Origin: Corticibacter populi
GTDB taxonomy: Bacteria > Pseudomonadota > Gammaproteobacteria > Burkholderiales > Burkholderiaceae_C
Direction of reading: 5' to 3'
Length of the DNA stretch: 64,000 bases
NCBI RefSeq assembly: GCF_004217315.1
Contig: NZ_SGWR01000003.1
Location: forward strand, 620,001 to 684,000
Shown here: positions 23,912 to 35,162 of the stretch, piece by piece
Position numbering within the stretch: the stretch's first letter is position 1
Layout: every line of letters begins with the position of its first letter
Notes under the pieces: model-generated
Seen by the model: only the letters and a program-made list of their open reading frames with translations
The model's database searches: none
What the model was told of the DNA's origin: nothing
Translations under genes and position numbers: made by a program

Positions 23912-26900
23912 TCAGCGGTCCTGCCGCGAGAAGCGCAAGGGATTTTGGGCGCGCTCCGCTACCCCTGACGCACGGCGCGCCAGCCGCGCGTCGGCGCGGT
24001 CGAACAGCAGATACACCACCGGCGTGGTGAACAGGGTCAGCAACTGGCTCATGATCAGGCCGCCCACCATCACGATGCCCAGCGGTTGCCGCAGCTCGGC
24101 CCCGGAGCCGCTGGCCAGCATCAGCGGGATGGCGCCGAACAGTGCCGCCAGCGTGGTCATCAGAATGGGGCGAAAGCGCAGCAGCGCGGCGCGGCGGATG
24201 GCCTGCACCGGAGGCAGCCCCAGATCCCGCTGGCCGTGCAGCGCGAAGTCCACCATCATGATGCCGTTCTTCTTGACCAGGCCGATCAGCAGCACGATGC
24301 CGATGATGGCGATCATGTCCAGCGGCCGGCCGGTCAGCAGCAGTGCCAGCAGCGCCCCGACGGTGGCCGAGGGCAGCGTCGAGAGGATGGTGATGGGGTG
24401 GATGGCGCTTTCATAGAGCATGCCCAGCACCAGGTACATCACCACCACCGCCGCCAGGATCAGCCACAGGGTGTTGGCGAGCGAGGCGCTGAAGGCCTGT
24501 GTGGCCCCCTGCAGGCTCAGCTCCACCGAGGCGGGCATGTCGATGGCGGCCGGCGCGGCCTCGATGAGGGCGACGGCCTCGCCCAGCGAATGGCCGGGAG
24601 CAAGGTTGAAGGACAGGGTGGCCGCCGGAAACTGGCCCTGGTGTTCGATGGCCAGCGGCGCCTGGCGCTGCACGACGCTGACCAGCGCCGACAGCGGCAC
24701 CGGCGCGCTGGTGCCATCGGTGCTGCCTGTGCTCCCGACGTAGACGCGCGAGAGCGCGTCCAGGCCATCGCCGGGCGGCAGGTCGGCCTCCAGCACCACG
24801 CGGTACTGGCTGGCGTGGGTGAACATGGTGCTGATCTGGCGCTGGCCGAAAGCGCTCTGCAACGCATTGGCAATGTCGCCGGCGCTCACGCCCAGGCGCG
24901 CGGCGGCGTCGCGGTCGATTTCCAGCCAGGCCTGCAGGCCGCTGTTCTGCAGGTTGCTGGCGACGTCCTGCAGCGCCGGCTGGGCCCGCAGGTGCGCCAG
25001 CAGTCGCTCGTTCCACTCCTGCAGCAAGGCTCGCTCGGGCGTGCTGATGGTGAACTGGTACTGCGTGCGGCTGATGCGGTCTTCCAGTCCCAGCTCCTGC
25101 ACGGGTTGCAGCCAGGCGGTGATGCCCTCGACGCCGGCGGCGCGCTCGCGCAGGCGCCGCTGGATGTCGCTGGCGTTGCTGCTGCGCTGGCCATGCGGCA
25201 CCAGATTGACCAGCATGCGGCCGCTGCTGAGCGTGGCGTTGTTGCCATCGACGCCAATGTGGGACGAGAGGCTGGCGACATCGGGGTCATCGAGCAGCGC
25301 GTTGGCCAGTTGCTGCTGGCGCTCGCCCATGGCAGCGAACGAAATGCTTTGCGGCGCCTCGGTGACGACCTGGGTCACGCCGCTGTCCTGCACCGGAAAG
25401 AAGCCCTTGGGCACGGCCAGGTACAGCAGCGCGGTGGCCACCAGCGTTGCCAGCATGACCAGCAGGGTGGCGATGCGATGCCGCAGCACCCAGTCGAGTC
25501 CGCGCGCATAGGCGCGGATGGTGCCGTCCAGCCAATCGCCCTGCAAGTGTTCGCCGGCGTGGCCGGGCCGCTCCTCGGCGGCGGCAGCACCGCCGACATC
25601 GCCGTCCGCGTTGTCGCCATGCGCCGGCTGGCGGTGCGGCGCGGCGCCGAGCATGCGCGCCGCCATCATCGGCGTGAGCGTCAGCGAGACCAGCAGCGAG
25701 ATGGCGATGGCCACCGCCAGTGTGACGGCGAACTCGTGGAACAGCCGGCCCACCACGTCGCCCATGAACAGCAGGGGAATCAGCACCGCCACCAGCGAGA
25801 CGGTCAGCGACACCAGCGTGAAGCCGATTTCCTGCGCGCCCTTGAGGGCGGCCTGCAGCGGCGGGCGGCCCATTTCGCGGTGGCGGGCGATGTTCTCCAG
25901 CATCACGATGGCGTCGTCCACCACGAAGCCGGTGGCAATGGTCAGCGCCATCAGGCTGAGGTTGTTGAGCGAGTAGCCCAGCCAGGCCATCACCGCGAAG
26001 GTGCCGATCAGCGACAGCGGCACCGCGATGCTGGGGATGATGGTGGCCGGCAGCGTGCGCAGGAACACGAAGGTGACGATGACCACCAGCGCGATGGCGA
26101 ACAGCATTTCCTTTTGCACGCCACGGATGGAGGCACGGATGCTCTCGGTGCGGTCGGTGAGGACCTGCACGCTCACCGAGGCGGGCAGCGTGGCCGCCAG
26201 CTCGGGCAGCATGGCGTGCACGCGGTCGGCCACCTCGATCACGTTGGCGCCGGGCTGGCGCTGGATGTTGAGCAGCAGCGCCGGCTGGGCGGCGCAGCGG
26301 GTGGCCCGGCCAGGCTCCGCAGATGCGGCCGCCGTGTCTGTGCCGGCGGCGCGGTGCTGGCAGCCGCTGCCGGCCCAGGCGGCGAGGAAGCGATCCTCCG
26401 GGCCATCCTCGATGGTGGCCACGTCGCCCAGGCGCAGTGGCGCCCCGGCGCGCCAGGCCACGATCAGGTCGCGGTATTCGGGCAGGGTGCGCAACTGGTC
26501 GTTGGCATCCAGCATGGTCGATCGCGTCGGGCCGTCGAAGCTGCCCTTGGGCTGGTTGACGTTGGCCGCGGCAATGGCGCTGCGCAGGTCTTCGAGGCCC
26601 AGGCCGTGCGCGGCCAGCGCCCCCATGTTGGCACGCACGCGCACGGCCGGCCGCTGGCCGCCGGTGACGCTGACCATGCCGACACCGGCGATGCGCGAGA
26701 TATTCTGCGCCATGCGCGTCTCGACCATGTCCGCCAGTGCCGGCAGCGGGATGGATTCGGCGCTGACCGCCAGTGTCAGGATCGGGGTGTCGGCCGGATT
26801 CACCTTGCGGTAGATCGGCGGAGCCGGCAGGTCATCGGGCAGCAGGCTGGAGGCCGTGTTCATGGCGGCCTGCACCTCCTGTTCGGCCACGCCCATGTCG

Positions 26901-27196
26901 ACCTGCAGCGCAAAGCGCAGCGTCAGCACCGAGGCGCCGCCCGAGCTGGTGGAGGACATCTGCTGCAGGCCGGGAATCTGCCCCAGGTTGCGCTCCAGTG
27001 GCGCGGTGACGGTGCGGGCCACGACGTCCGGGCTGGCACCGGGATAGAAGGTGAAGACCTGGATGACCGGGTAGTCCACTTGCGGCAGTGCCGCCACCGG
27101 CAATTGCCGCCACGACAGCAGACCGGCCACCAGCACGGCCAGCATCAGCAGCGACGTGGCCACCGGACGGAGAATGAAGGGGCGGGAGATCTGCAT
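23912..27196 (-). CDS. mdtB: RND efflux permease, MdtB-type
   Basis: A 1094-residue inner-membrane RND pump subunit, a proton-driven drug/metabolite exporter. It follows E. coli MdtB closely, for example [82 protein letters not shown] (helix 4 with the paired Asp) and [17 protein letters not shown]. About 30 extra residues, rich in Ala, Gly, Cys and Arg, interrupt the first periplasmic domain near residues 273-303, where MdtB has only a few. A second variable stretch lies after helix 6. The gene is last in the operon, 2 bp after mdtA. MdtB and MdtC form a heterotrimer. Confidence 0.92.
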   Translation of the reverse strand: MQISRPFILRPVATSLLMLAVLVAGLLSWRQLPVAALPQVDYPVIQVFTFYPGASPDVVARTVTAPLERNLGQIPGLQQMSSTSSGGASVLTLRFALQVDMGVAEQEVQAAMNTASSLLPDDLPAPPIYRKVNPADTPILTLAVSAESIPLPALADMVETRMAQNISRIAGVGMVSVTGGQRPAVRVRANMGALAAHGLGLEDLRSAIAAANVNQPKGSFDGPTRSTMLDANDQLRTLPEYRDLIVAWRAGAPLRLGDVATIEDGPEDRFLAAWAGSGCQHRAAGTDTAAASAEPGRATRCAAQPALLLNIQRQPGANVIEVADRVHAMLPELAATLPASVSVQVLTDRTESIRASIRGVQKEMLFAIALVVIVTFVFLRTLPATIIPSIAVPLSLIGTFAVMAWLGYSLNNLSLMALTIATGFVVDDAIVMLENIARHREMGRPPLQAALKGAQEIGFTLVSLTVSLVAVLIPLLFMGDVVGRLFHEFAVTLAVAIAISLLVSLTLTPMMAARMLGAAPHRQPAHGDNADGDVGGAAAAEERPGHAGEHLQGDWLDGTIRAYARGLDWVLRHRIATLLVMLATLVATALLYLAVPKGFFPVQDSGVTQVVTEAPQSISFAAMGERQQQLANALLDDPDVASLSSHIGVDGNNATLSSGRMLVNLVPHGQRSSNASDIQRRLRERAAGVEGITAWLQPVQELGLEDRISRTQYQFTISTPERALLQEWNERLLAHLRAQPALQDVASNLQNSGLQAWLEIDRDAAARLGVSAGDIANALQSAFGQRQISTMFTHASQYRVVLEADLPPGDGLDALSRVYVGSTGSTDGTSAPVPLSALVSVVQRQAPLAIEHQGQFPAATLSFNLAPGHSLGEAVALIEAAPAAIDMPASVELSLQGATQAFSASLANTLWLILAAVVVMYLVLGMLYESAIHPITILSTLPSATVGALLALLLTGRPLDMIAIIGIVLLIGLVKKNGIMMVDFALHGQRDLGLPPVQAIRRAALLRFRPILMTTLAALFGAIPLMLASGSGAELRQPLGIVMVGGLIMSQLLTLFTTPVVYLLFDRADARLARRASGVAERAQNPLRFSRQDR

Positions 27197-27198
27197 GT

Positions 27199-28449
27199 TC
27201 AGCCACCTGTCGCGGCGCCGCCGCCGGGCTGGCCGCGACGCGGTGGCTCTGCCGCTGGCGTGGCCTCGCCAGCCGGCGCCTGGTCGGCATTGACCATGGT
27301 CACGGCCCGGCCCTCGCGCAGCCGGTCGATGCCTTCGAGCACCACGCTCTGGCCTGCCTCAAGGCCCGCTAGCACTACGGTGCGGCCGTCGCTGGAGGGG
27401 CCCAGCTCCAGCACGCGCCGGCTGGCCTTGCCATCCTCGATCACGTACACATAGGTACCAATGCTGCCGAACTGCACCGCATCGGCCGGGATCGTCAGCA
27501 CGTCCTGCAAGGTCTGCAGCGCCAGCCGGGTGTTGACGAACTGGTTCGGAAACAGCGTGTCGTCGGCGTTCTCGAAGCGTCCCTTCAGGCGCAGCGTGCC
27601 GGTGGCGATGTCGATCTGGTTGTCCAGCGTGTCCAGCACGCCGCTGGCGAGCAGGCGGCGGTTGTCGCGGTCCCAGGCCTGCACCAGTGGCGGGGTCGCG
27701 CCCGCGTGGGCCTGGCGCACGCTGGTCACCTGCGGCTCGGGCACGGTGAACAGCACCGAGACGGGCTGGGTCTGCACGATGGTGAAGAGACCGTCGGCGT
27801 CATTGGCGCCGATCAGGTTGCCGGCATCGACGCGGCGCATGCCCACGCGCCCGGAGATCGGCGCGGTGATGCGGGTGTAGGAGAGTTGCAGCTGGGCCTC
27901 GTCGACCTGCGCCTGGTCGGCCTGTCCGGTGCCCTGCAGTTGCTGCACCTGGGCCTGCTGGCGCTCCAGTTCGAGCCGGGCGATCGAGTCCTGCTGGAAC
28001 AGGCGCTGGTAGCGCGCCAGTTCGTTCTGCGCATTGCGCAGTTGGGCCAGGTTCTGCTGCTGCTGGCCCTTGGCTTGCGCCAGCGCCACCCGATAGGGTT
28101 CGGGGTCGATTTCGGCCAGCAGCTGGCCCTGCTTGACGGTCTGGCCTTCCTGCACATGCACCTTGAGCAGCGTGCCCGCCACGCGCGAGCGCACCGTGAC
28201 GGCATTGAATGGCGTGACGGTGCCGATGGATTGCACCTGCACGGTGAAGTCGCCTTGCTCGACCGGGGCCACCAGCACCGCCACCGGCTGAGCGAAGGGG
28301 CTGGGGCCGGCCGGCACCGGCGGCTTGGTGTTGCGCAGCAGGAAGAACCACAGCAGCGCCAGCGCCGCGATGATGACGACGAGCCAGATCAGGAGGCGCT
28401 TGCTGCTGCCGTGGGCGGAGGGTGGGGAAACAGGGGCAGGGGAGGGCAT
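27199..28449 (-). CDS. mdtA: RND efflux periplasmic adaptor, MdtA-type
   Basis: A 416-residue membrane fusion protein linking the RND pump to the outer-membrane channel. One N-terminal membrane anchor ([20 protein letters not shown]) is followed by the lipoyl halves ([34 protein letters not shown] and [25 protein letters not shown]). Between them is a Gln-rich alpha-hairpin ([19 protein letters not shown]), and the beta-barrel follows ([24 protein letters not shown]). The C-terminal tail is Pro/Gly-rich. mdtA lies between the OMF gene and mdtB on the same strand. Confidence 0.93.
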   Translation of the reverse strand: MPSPAPVSPPSAHGSSKRLLIWLVVIIAALALLWFFLLRNTKPPVPAGPSPFAQPVAVLVAPVEQGDFTVQVQSIGTVTPFNAVTVRSRVAGTLLKVHVQEGQTVKQGQLLAEIDPEPYRVALAQAKGQQQQNLAQLRNAQNELARYQRLFQQDSIARLELERQQAQVQQLQGTGQADQAQVDEAQLQLSYTRITAPISGRVGMRRVDAGNLIGANDADGLFTIVQTQPVSVLFTVPEPQVTSVRQAHAGATPPLVQAWDRDNRRLLASGVLDTLDNQIDIATGTLRLKGRFENADDTLFPNQFVNTRLALQTLQDVLTIPADAVQFGSIGTYVYVIEDGKASRRVLELGPSSDGRTVVLAGLEAGQSVVLEGIDRLREGRAVTMVNADQAPAGEATPAAEPPRRGQPGGGAATGG

Positions 28450-28501
28450 GGCGATCGGTGCGGGCAGGAATGGGGTTGTGGAGGGCCGGAGGTGGTCGGA
28501 G

Positions 28502-30019
28502 TCAGGGATGGATGGATGCCGTGCGCGGGACCTGCCAGCCGCCGCCCAGCGCGGCGATGAGCTGCATGCTCGCCTGCAGGCGCTGTGCCTGCAGGTCCAG
28601 GGCGTTGCGCTGGCTGCCCAGCGCCAGGTTCTGGGCGGTCGCCACGTCGAGGTAGCTGACCAGGCCGGCCTCGTACTGGTTCTGCACCACGCGCAGGTTC
28701 TCGTCGGCGAGCTGCAGCAAGGTCAGCTGGTGCGTGTGCTGGGCCTGCAGCCATTGCGCGGCGGCGAGGGCGTCCTCCACCTCCTGGACGGCCTGCAGCA
28801 CGCTGGCGCGCCAGGCGGCGGCACGGGCCTGGTAGGCTGCCTCGGCCTGTGCGGTGGCGGCCCGGCGGGCCCCGCCGTCGAACAGGCTGGCCGCCAGCGC
28901 CGGACCCAGCGACCAGACCCGCAGCGGCGCATCGATGAAATCGCTCCAGCGGCTGGCCTGCAGGCCGGCGCTGGCGCTGAGGCTGAGATCGGGCAGCCAG
29001 GCGGTTTGCGCCAGTCCCAGCTGGGCGTTGGCGGCGGCCAGCTGCCCGGCGGCCGCGGCGATGTCCGGGCGCTGCAGCAGCAGTGCCGAGACGATGCGGG
29101 CGGGGATGGCGGGGGGCTCCTGCAGTGGCACATCATGGCTGCCCGGAGCCTGCCACTGGCCGGGGGTGCTGCCGGCGAGCAGTGCCAGCGCGTTGCGTGC
29201 GAGCGCCTGCTGGTGCTGGTTGGCGGCGATCTGGGCCTGCACGGATTCGAGCTGGATCTGGGCCTGGATCACATCGGCGCGGGCGACGAAGCCGGAGTCG
29301 TACTGGTTGCGCGTCAGCAGCAGCGAGCGCTGGTAGGCGGTGCGGGTTTGCGCCAGCAGGCGTGCGTCCAGCTCCAGGCGGCGCAGGCTTACGTATTGTT
29401 CGGCCGCGCTCAGCTGCAGGGCCAGGCGCACGGCGGCCAGCTCGGCGGCAGCGGCATCGGCGCTGGCCTGCGCGGCCTGCTGCCCGAGCGCCAGGCGGCC
29501 CCAGACATCGGGCATCCAGCTCGCCGACAGGCCGGCGGCAAAGCGGCTCTGCGGCGCGCCGTCGGCGCTGGCGGAGCGCCCCGAGCTGCCCGACCGGTTG
29601 GCCGACGCGGTGCCATCGAGTTGCGGGTAGCGGCTGGCGCGGGCGGCGGCCACGGCGGCCTCGGCCTGGCGCCACTGCGCGGCTGCCTGCTCCAGCGTGG
29701 CGTTGCGCAGCGTGACTTCCGCCAGCACGGCGTCCAGCGCGGCATCCTGGTAGACCTGCCACCAGGCGGCGGGTCCGTCCGTGGCCTCGCTGCCTTGCCG
29801 CTGCGCTGCGGCGACGGCGGCCGGCGTGGCGGTCTGCCAGCCTTGCTGGTGCAGGTAATGGCCGGGCAGGGCCAGCTCGGGCGCCGGATGGGGCGGCGTG
29901 GCCGCGCAGGCGGCCAGCAGGACCGCCAGGGCGCAGCTCCAGGCGGCCGGCAGACGCCGGCCGATGGTGGGAGGCGTTGCCGGCGGGACGGCCGGGCGGG
30001 GGGCGAATCGCGTGGACAT
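28502..30019 (-). CDS. Outer-membrane efflux lipoprotein, NodT/OprM family
   Basis: A 505-residue outer-membrane channel lipoprotein. The signal peptide ends in a lipobox-like LLAACAA; after it come paired OEP repeats with typical coiled regions (LEQAAAQWRQAEAAVAAARASRYPQLDG, and AVQEVEDALAAAQWLQAQHTHQLTLLQLADENLRVVQNQYEAGLVSYLDVATAQNLAL). It would complete the MdtABC pump across the outer membrane in place of TolC. It starts 9 bp after the mdtC stop and lies upstream of mdtA in transcription order. Confidence 0.92.
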   Translation of the reverse strand: MSTRFAPRPAVPPATPPTIGRRLPAAWSCALAVLLAACAATPPHPAPELALPGHYLHQQGWQTATPAAVAAAQRQGSEATDGPAAWWQVYQDAALDAVLAEVTLRNATLEQAAAQWRQAEAAVAAARASRYPQLDGTASANRSGSSGRSASADGAPQSRFAAGLSASWMPDVWGRLALGQQAAQASADAAAAELAAVRLALQLSAAEQYVSLRRLELDARLLAQTRTAYQRSLLLTRNQYDSGFVARADVIQAQIQLESVQAQIAANQHQQALARNALALLAGSTPGQWQAPGSHDVPLQEPPAIPARIVSALLLQRPDIAAAAGQLAAANAQLGLAQTAWLPDLSLSASAGLQASRWSDFIDAPLRVWSLGPALAASLFDGGARRAATAQAEAAYQARAAAWRASVLQAVQEVEDALAAAQWLQAQHTHQLTLLQLADENLRVVQNQYEAGLVSYLDVATAQNLALGSQRNALDLQAQRLQASMQLIAALGGGWQVPRTASIHP

Positions 30020-30028
30020 GGGGAGGGG

Positions 30029-33000
30029 TCAGGCGGAGTGGGCTTCGGGGTGGGGCCGGGGCGGGTTGTCGGCCTGGTGGGGTGGCTGCCGGCCGTGGCG
30101 GCCAAGGCGCTGACGCAGCCGCTCGAGACACAGGTAGACGGCGGGCGTGGTGTAGAGCGTGAGCAACTGGCTGACGGCCAGTCCGCCGATGATGGCGATG
30201 CCCAGCGGCCGCCGCATTTCCGAGCCCTCGCCGAAGCCCAGCACCAGCGGCACGGCGCCCAGCAGCGCGGCGAGATTGGTCATCAGAATGGGGCGCAGGC
30301 GTTTCTGCGCGGCGGCGGCGATGGCCGCGTGGGCATCGAGGCCGCGCTGGCGCTGCGCCTGCAGCGCGAAGTCGATCAGCAGGATGGCGTTCTTCATGAC
30401 GATGCCGATCAGCAGGAACAGGGCCAGCAGGGCGATCAGGCTGAACTCGGTCCCCGAGAGGCGCAGCGCCAGCAGCGCGCCCACGCTGGCGGCGGGCAGG
30501 GTCGAGAGAATGGTCAGCGGGTGTAGCAGGCTCTCGTACAGCATGCCCAGCACCAGGTACACGGCCACCAGCACGCCAAGGATCAGCCAGGGCTGGCGGG
30601 CCAGCGTGGCCTCGATGCTGTTGGGGTCGTTCTGCCGCGCGCCGGTGAAGATGGCAGAAGGCAGCCGCAGCTCGGCCAGCGCGTGGGCGATGGCCACCTG
30701 CGCCTGCGGCAGCGTCACGCCGGGGGCCAGGCCATAGTCGATGCCGATGGAGGCGAACTGGTCTTCGTGCTGCACGCGGTCGCGCGCCAGGCCGTAGCCC
30801 CAGCTTGCGAAGGCGGTCAGCGGCACGGGGTGGCCGCTCTGGCCGATCACCTGGGTCTGCGCCAGCGCGGTGGGGTCGTTGCCGAACAGCGGATCGAGTT
30901 CCATCACCACGCGGTACTGATTGAGGTCGTCGTACAGCGTGGCCACCTGGCGCTGCGAGAACGCGTTGTTGAGCGCCGAGGCAATGCTGCTCATGGTCAC
31001 GCCCAGCCGCCGGGCGGCCTCGCGGTCGATGTGCAGCTCCACCTGCTGGGCATCCTCCGTGTTGGGCACCCGCACATCGACCAGCTCGGGCAGGCGTTCC
31101 ATGGCTTCGCCGACCGGCCGGCCCCACTGGTTGAGCAGCGCCAGCGAATCGGACCGCAGTACCAGTTGCTGCTCGCCCTGGCTGAAGCTGCCGGGTCCGC
31201 CATCGAGCCGGATGTCCTGCTCCACATTGATGTTGAGCACGCCGCCAGCCTGGGGTGGCGCAGTGCCGCGCAGCCGCGCCGCCACTTCGGCGGCCGAGAC
31301 GCCCCGCTCGGCCAACGGCTTGAGGCGGATGTCCAGGCGCGAGTTGCTGATGCCGCCGCTGCCGCCGCTGGTGCCGGTGACGTCGGCCACCGCCGGGTCC
31401 CGCAGGATGTGCTGGCGGTAGGCCTCGATCTTGGGCTGCATGACCTGGAACGAGAAGCCGTCGTCGCCGCGCACGAAGCCGCTGAGCTGCCCGGTGTCCT
31501 GGGTGGGCAGCATGCCCTTGGGGATGCTGATGTAGAGCCACACGGTCAGCGCCACCACGCCGCCGAGCAGCAGCAGCATGAGGGCGGCGTTGCGCAGTGT
31601 CCAGGCCAGGGTCTGGGCGTAGGCCAGCTGGAGGTCGGCGAACACGGCCTGGCCGAGGCGGGCGATGCGCCCGGCCGGCGCCGCCGCCCCCCTGGGCAGC
31701 GCATGCGCGCACAGCGCCGGTGTCAGCGAGATCGATACCAGCAGCGAGATGACGATGGCTGCTGCCAGCGTCACCGAGAACTCGCCGAACAGCTTCTCGA
31801 TCACGCCGCCCATGAACAGGATGGCGACGAACACCACCACCAGCGAGACATTCATCGCCAGCAGCGTGAAGCCCACCTCGCCGGCGCCGCGCATGGCGGC
31901 GCGCCAGAGGCCGAATCGGCTGCGCCCGGGCGGGCCGAGCCGGCGGTACTGCTCGGCGTGGCGCTGGATGTTCTCCAGCACGACGATGGCGTCGTCCACC
32001 ACCAGGCCGGCCGCGACGATCAATGCCATCAGGCTGAGGTTGTTGAGCGAGAAGCCCTGCCACCACATCACTGTGAAGGCGCCGATCAGCGACACCGGCA
32101 GCGCCAGGGCGGGAATCAGCGCCGTGCGCGCGCTCCCCAGGAAGGCCCATACCACCAGGATCACCAGCAGGCAGGCCAGCACCAGCGTCCACTGCGCCTC
32201 GGCCAGCGTGGCGCGGATGCCGGGCGAGCGGTCCATCACCACGGACAGCTGCGCATCGGCCGGCAGCAGCGCGCGCAGCTGCGGCATCTGCGCGTGAATG
32301 GCATCGATGGTCTGCACCATGTTGGCGTCGGCGCGGCGGCTGATGTACATCACCACGGCGGCCCGGTCGTTGTGGAAGCCGCCGGTGTAGCGGTTTTCCA
32401 CCGAGTCGGAGACGGTTGCCACGTCGCCCAGGCGGATGATGGCCCCGTCCTGGTGGTGCACCACCAGCTGCCGGAATTCATCGGCCGTGCGCATGGCGGC
32501 CGACAGTCCGATCTGCCAGCGCAGGCCGTCCTCCTCGAGCACGCCCAGCGGCCGCCAGGCGTTGGCCGTGCCGATGGCGCGGCGCACGTCCTCCATCGAC
32601 AGTCCCAGGTGCGTGAGCGCCGCGCCATCGAGCTGCACCCGCACGGCCGGCAGCGAGGCGCCGTCGATGGTCACATCGCCGACGCCGACGACCTGGGCGA
32701 TCTTCTGGGCCAGCACGGTCGAGGCGTTGTCGTAGAGCACCGAGGGCGGCAGCACCGGCGAGCTCAGCGCCAGCGCCATGATCGGCGCCTGGGAGGGGTT
32801 GATCTTACGGTAGGTCGGGTTGCCCGTCATGCCCGCGGGCAGCTGGCCTCGCGCGGCATTGATGGCCGCCTGCACCTCGCGCGCGGCAGCGTCGATGTTG
32901 CGGTCGAGCTCGAAGTGCAGCGCGATGCGGGTGGCGCCCTGGTTGCTGCTGGAGCTGATGCGGGTGACGCCGGCAATGCCGCCGAGCGCACGCTCGAGCG

Positions 33001-33199
33001 GCGCCGCCACGGTGCTGGCCATGCTCTCGGGGCTGGCGCCGGGCAGGCTGGCGCGCACTTCGATCACCGGGAAATCCACCTGCGGCAGCGGCGCCACCGG
33101 CAGCAGCCGCCAGGCCAGCAGGCCCGCCAGTATCACCGCGATTGCCAGCATGACGCTGGCGACGGGGCGGCGGATGAAGAAGCGGGTGATCGGATCCAT
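30029..33199 (-). CDS. mdtC: RND efflux permease, MdtC-type
   Basis: A 1056-residue RND pump subunit matching MdtC. It begins MDPITRFFIRRPVASVMLAIAVILAGLLAWRLLPVAPLPQVDFP, with LPGASPESMASTVAAPLERALGGIAGV, ASTVLAQKIAQVVGVGDVTIDG and helix-4 [29 protein letters not shown]. The frame extends about 90 bp upstream of ATG 33199, but the RND family N-terminus fixes the start. It is the first gene of the operon, so the order is mdtC-OMF-mdtA-mdtB instead of the usual mdtA-mdtB-mdtC-OMF. A Fur-like palindrome lies about 190 bp upstream. Confidence 0.93.
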   Translation of the reverse strand: MDPITRFFIRRPVASVMLAIAVILAGLLAWRLLPVAPLPQVDFPVIEVRASLPGASPESMASTVAAPLERALGGIAGVTRISSSSNQGATRIALHFELDRNIDAAAREVQAAINAARGQLPAGMTGNPTYRKINPSQAPIMALALSSPVLPPSVLYDNASTVLAQKIAQVVGVGDVTIDGASLPAVRVQLDGAALTHLGLSMEDVRRAIGTANAWRPLGVLEEDGLRWQIGLSAAMRTADEFRQLVVHHQDGAIIRLGDVATVSDSVENRYTGGFHNDRAAVVMYISRRADANMVQTIDAIHAQMPQLRALLPADAQLSVVMDRSPGIRATLAEAQWTLVLACLLVILVVWAFLGSARTALIPALALPVSLIGAFTVMWWQGFSLNNLSLMALIVAAGLVVDDAIVVLENIQRHAEQYRRLGPPGRSRFGLWRAAMRGAGEVGFTLLAMNVSLVVVFVAILFMGGVIEKLFGEFSVTLAAAIVISLLVSISLTPALCAHALPRGAAAPAGRIARLGQAVFADLQLAYAQTLAWTLRNAALMLLLLGGVVALTVWLYISIPKGMLPTQDTGQLSGFVRGDDGFSFQVMQPKIEAYRQHILRDPAVADVTGTSGGSGGISNSRLDIRLKPLAERGVSAAEVAARLRGTAPPQAGGVLNINVEQDIRLDGGPGSFSQGEQQLVLRSDSLALLNQWGRPVGEAMERLPELVDVRVPNTEDAQQVELHIDREAARRLGVTMSSIASALNNAFSQRQVATLYDDLNQYRVVMELDPLFGNDPTALAQTQVIGQSGHPVPLTAFASWGYGLARDRVQHEDQFASIGIDYGLAPGVTLPQAQVAIAHALAELRLPSAIFTGARQNDPNSIEATLARQPWLILGVLVAVYLVLGMLYESLLHPLTILSTLPAASVGALLALRLSGTEFSLIALLALFLLIGIVMKNAILLIDFALQAQRQRGLDAHAAIAAAAQKRLRPILMTNLAALLGAVPLVLGFGEGSEMRRPLGIAIIGGLAVSQLLTLYTTPAVYLCLERLRQRLGRHGRQPPHQADNPPRPHPEAHSA

Positions 33200-33387
33200 G
33201 GACAAAGGAGCAGGCCGGCGCAATCGACAGCGGGGGAGGCAAGGAAGCTGAGCCATGTGGGCCGGCTCTTGGCGGACCCGGCCCGGCACCGGCGGGATCT
33301 GGCGGGACGGGCATGCACCGTGCGGCGCGCGCCATGCATGGCGGCCGGCAGCGAACGGCCCGACCGGCGATTCTATCCGGATGCCAG

Positions 33388-33400
33388 AATGATTCTCATT
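33388..33400. promoter_or_regulatory. Fur-box-like palindrome
   Basis: AATGATTCTCATT is a perfect 5-3-5 palindrome (AATGA/TCATT) of the kind found in Fur boxes (AATGATnATCATT-like and TGAGAATGATTCTCA-like sites). It lies 189 bp upstream of mdtC within AT-rich sequence. Iron control of the efflux operon is an inference. Confidence 0.5.
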
Positions 33401-33450
33401 TTTTCATTGGATTTGCCGAACAAATACAAAAGACAAAGGGGTTGCCGAGA

Positions 33451-33506
33451 CAAAAGACCAAAAGACCAAAAGACCAAAAGACCAAAAGGCGGAAGGGCGG
33501 AAGGGC
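33451..33506. repeat. 8-bp tandem repeats
   Basis: The unit CAAAAGAC occurs four times from 33451 to 33482, a fifth copy with one change (CAAAAGGC) ends at 33490, and two units of GGAAGGGC follow (33491-33506). It lies upstream of the Fur-like box of the efflux operon. Confidence 0.9.
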
Positions 33507-33542
33507 GGCTGGCCGGGCCTGCCTGCCATCGGCCGGACCATG

Positions 33543-33575
33543 AAAAAGGTGGATGCGCCCTGCAGCGCATCCACC
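33543..33575 (-). terminator. Rho-independent terminator after gabD
   Basis: On the minus strand GGTGGATGCGC (33575-33565) pairs perfectly with GCGCATCCACC (33558-33548) across a 6-nt loop and is followed by TTTTT (33547-33543). It ends the gabTPD transcript. Confidence 0.88.
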
Positions 33576-33626
33576 GGATATGCGGATATGCGGTTCAGCG
33601 GCAGAACGCTTCCGTGCTGCCGAGCC

Positions 33627-35105
<1,479 letters not shown>

Positions 35106-35162
35106 GGTTGAACCTCGGATGATGGGAATGGAAGGAGGTGGTTTTTCGATTGTGCCAGCCGC

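Larger units (their letters stand above)
33200..33626. other. 427-bp region between gabD and mdtC
   Basis: Both flanking genes are on the minus strand, so this holds the gabD terminator (33543-33575) and the promoter region of the efflux operon. It contains 8-bp tandem repeats (33451-33506), a Fur-like palindrome (33388-33400), and a GC-rich leader from 33200 to about 33370 in which I see no gene. Confidence 0.7.

Noticed and set aside
26285-26378. Frameshift or pseudogene in mdtB
   Set aside because: The extra residues keep the frame and both flanks match MdtB in the same frame, so it is an insertion and not a break.
24086-27454. Very long plus-strand open frame opposite mdtB (over 1100 codons)
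   Set aside because: It is the antisense shadow of a well-supported RND permease in GC-rich DNA; its translation is Gln/His/Arg-rich with no fold-like pattern.
33451-33506. CRISPR array
   Set aside because: The repeats are 8 bp and directly tandem without spacers.
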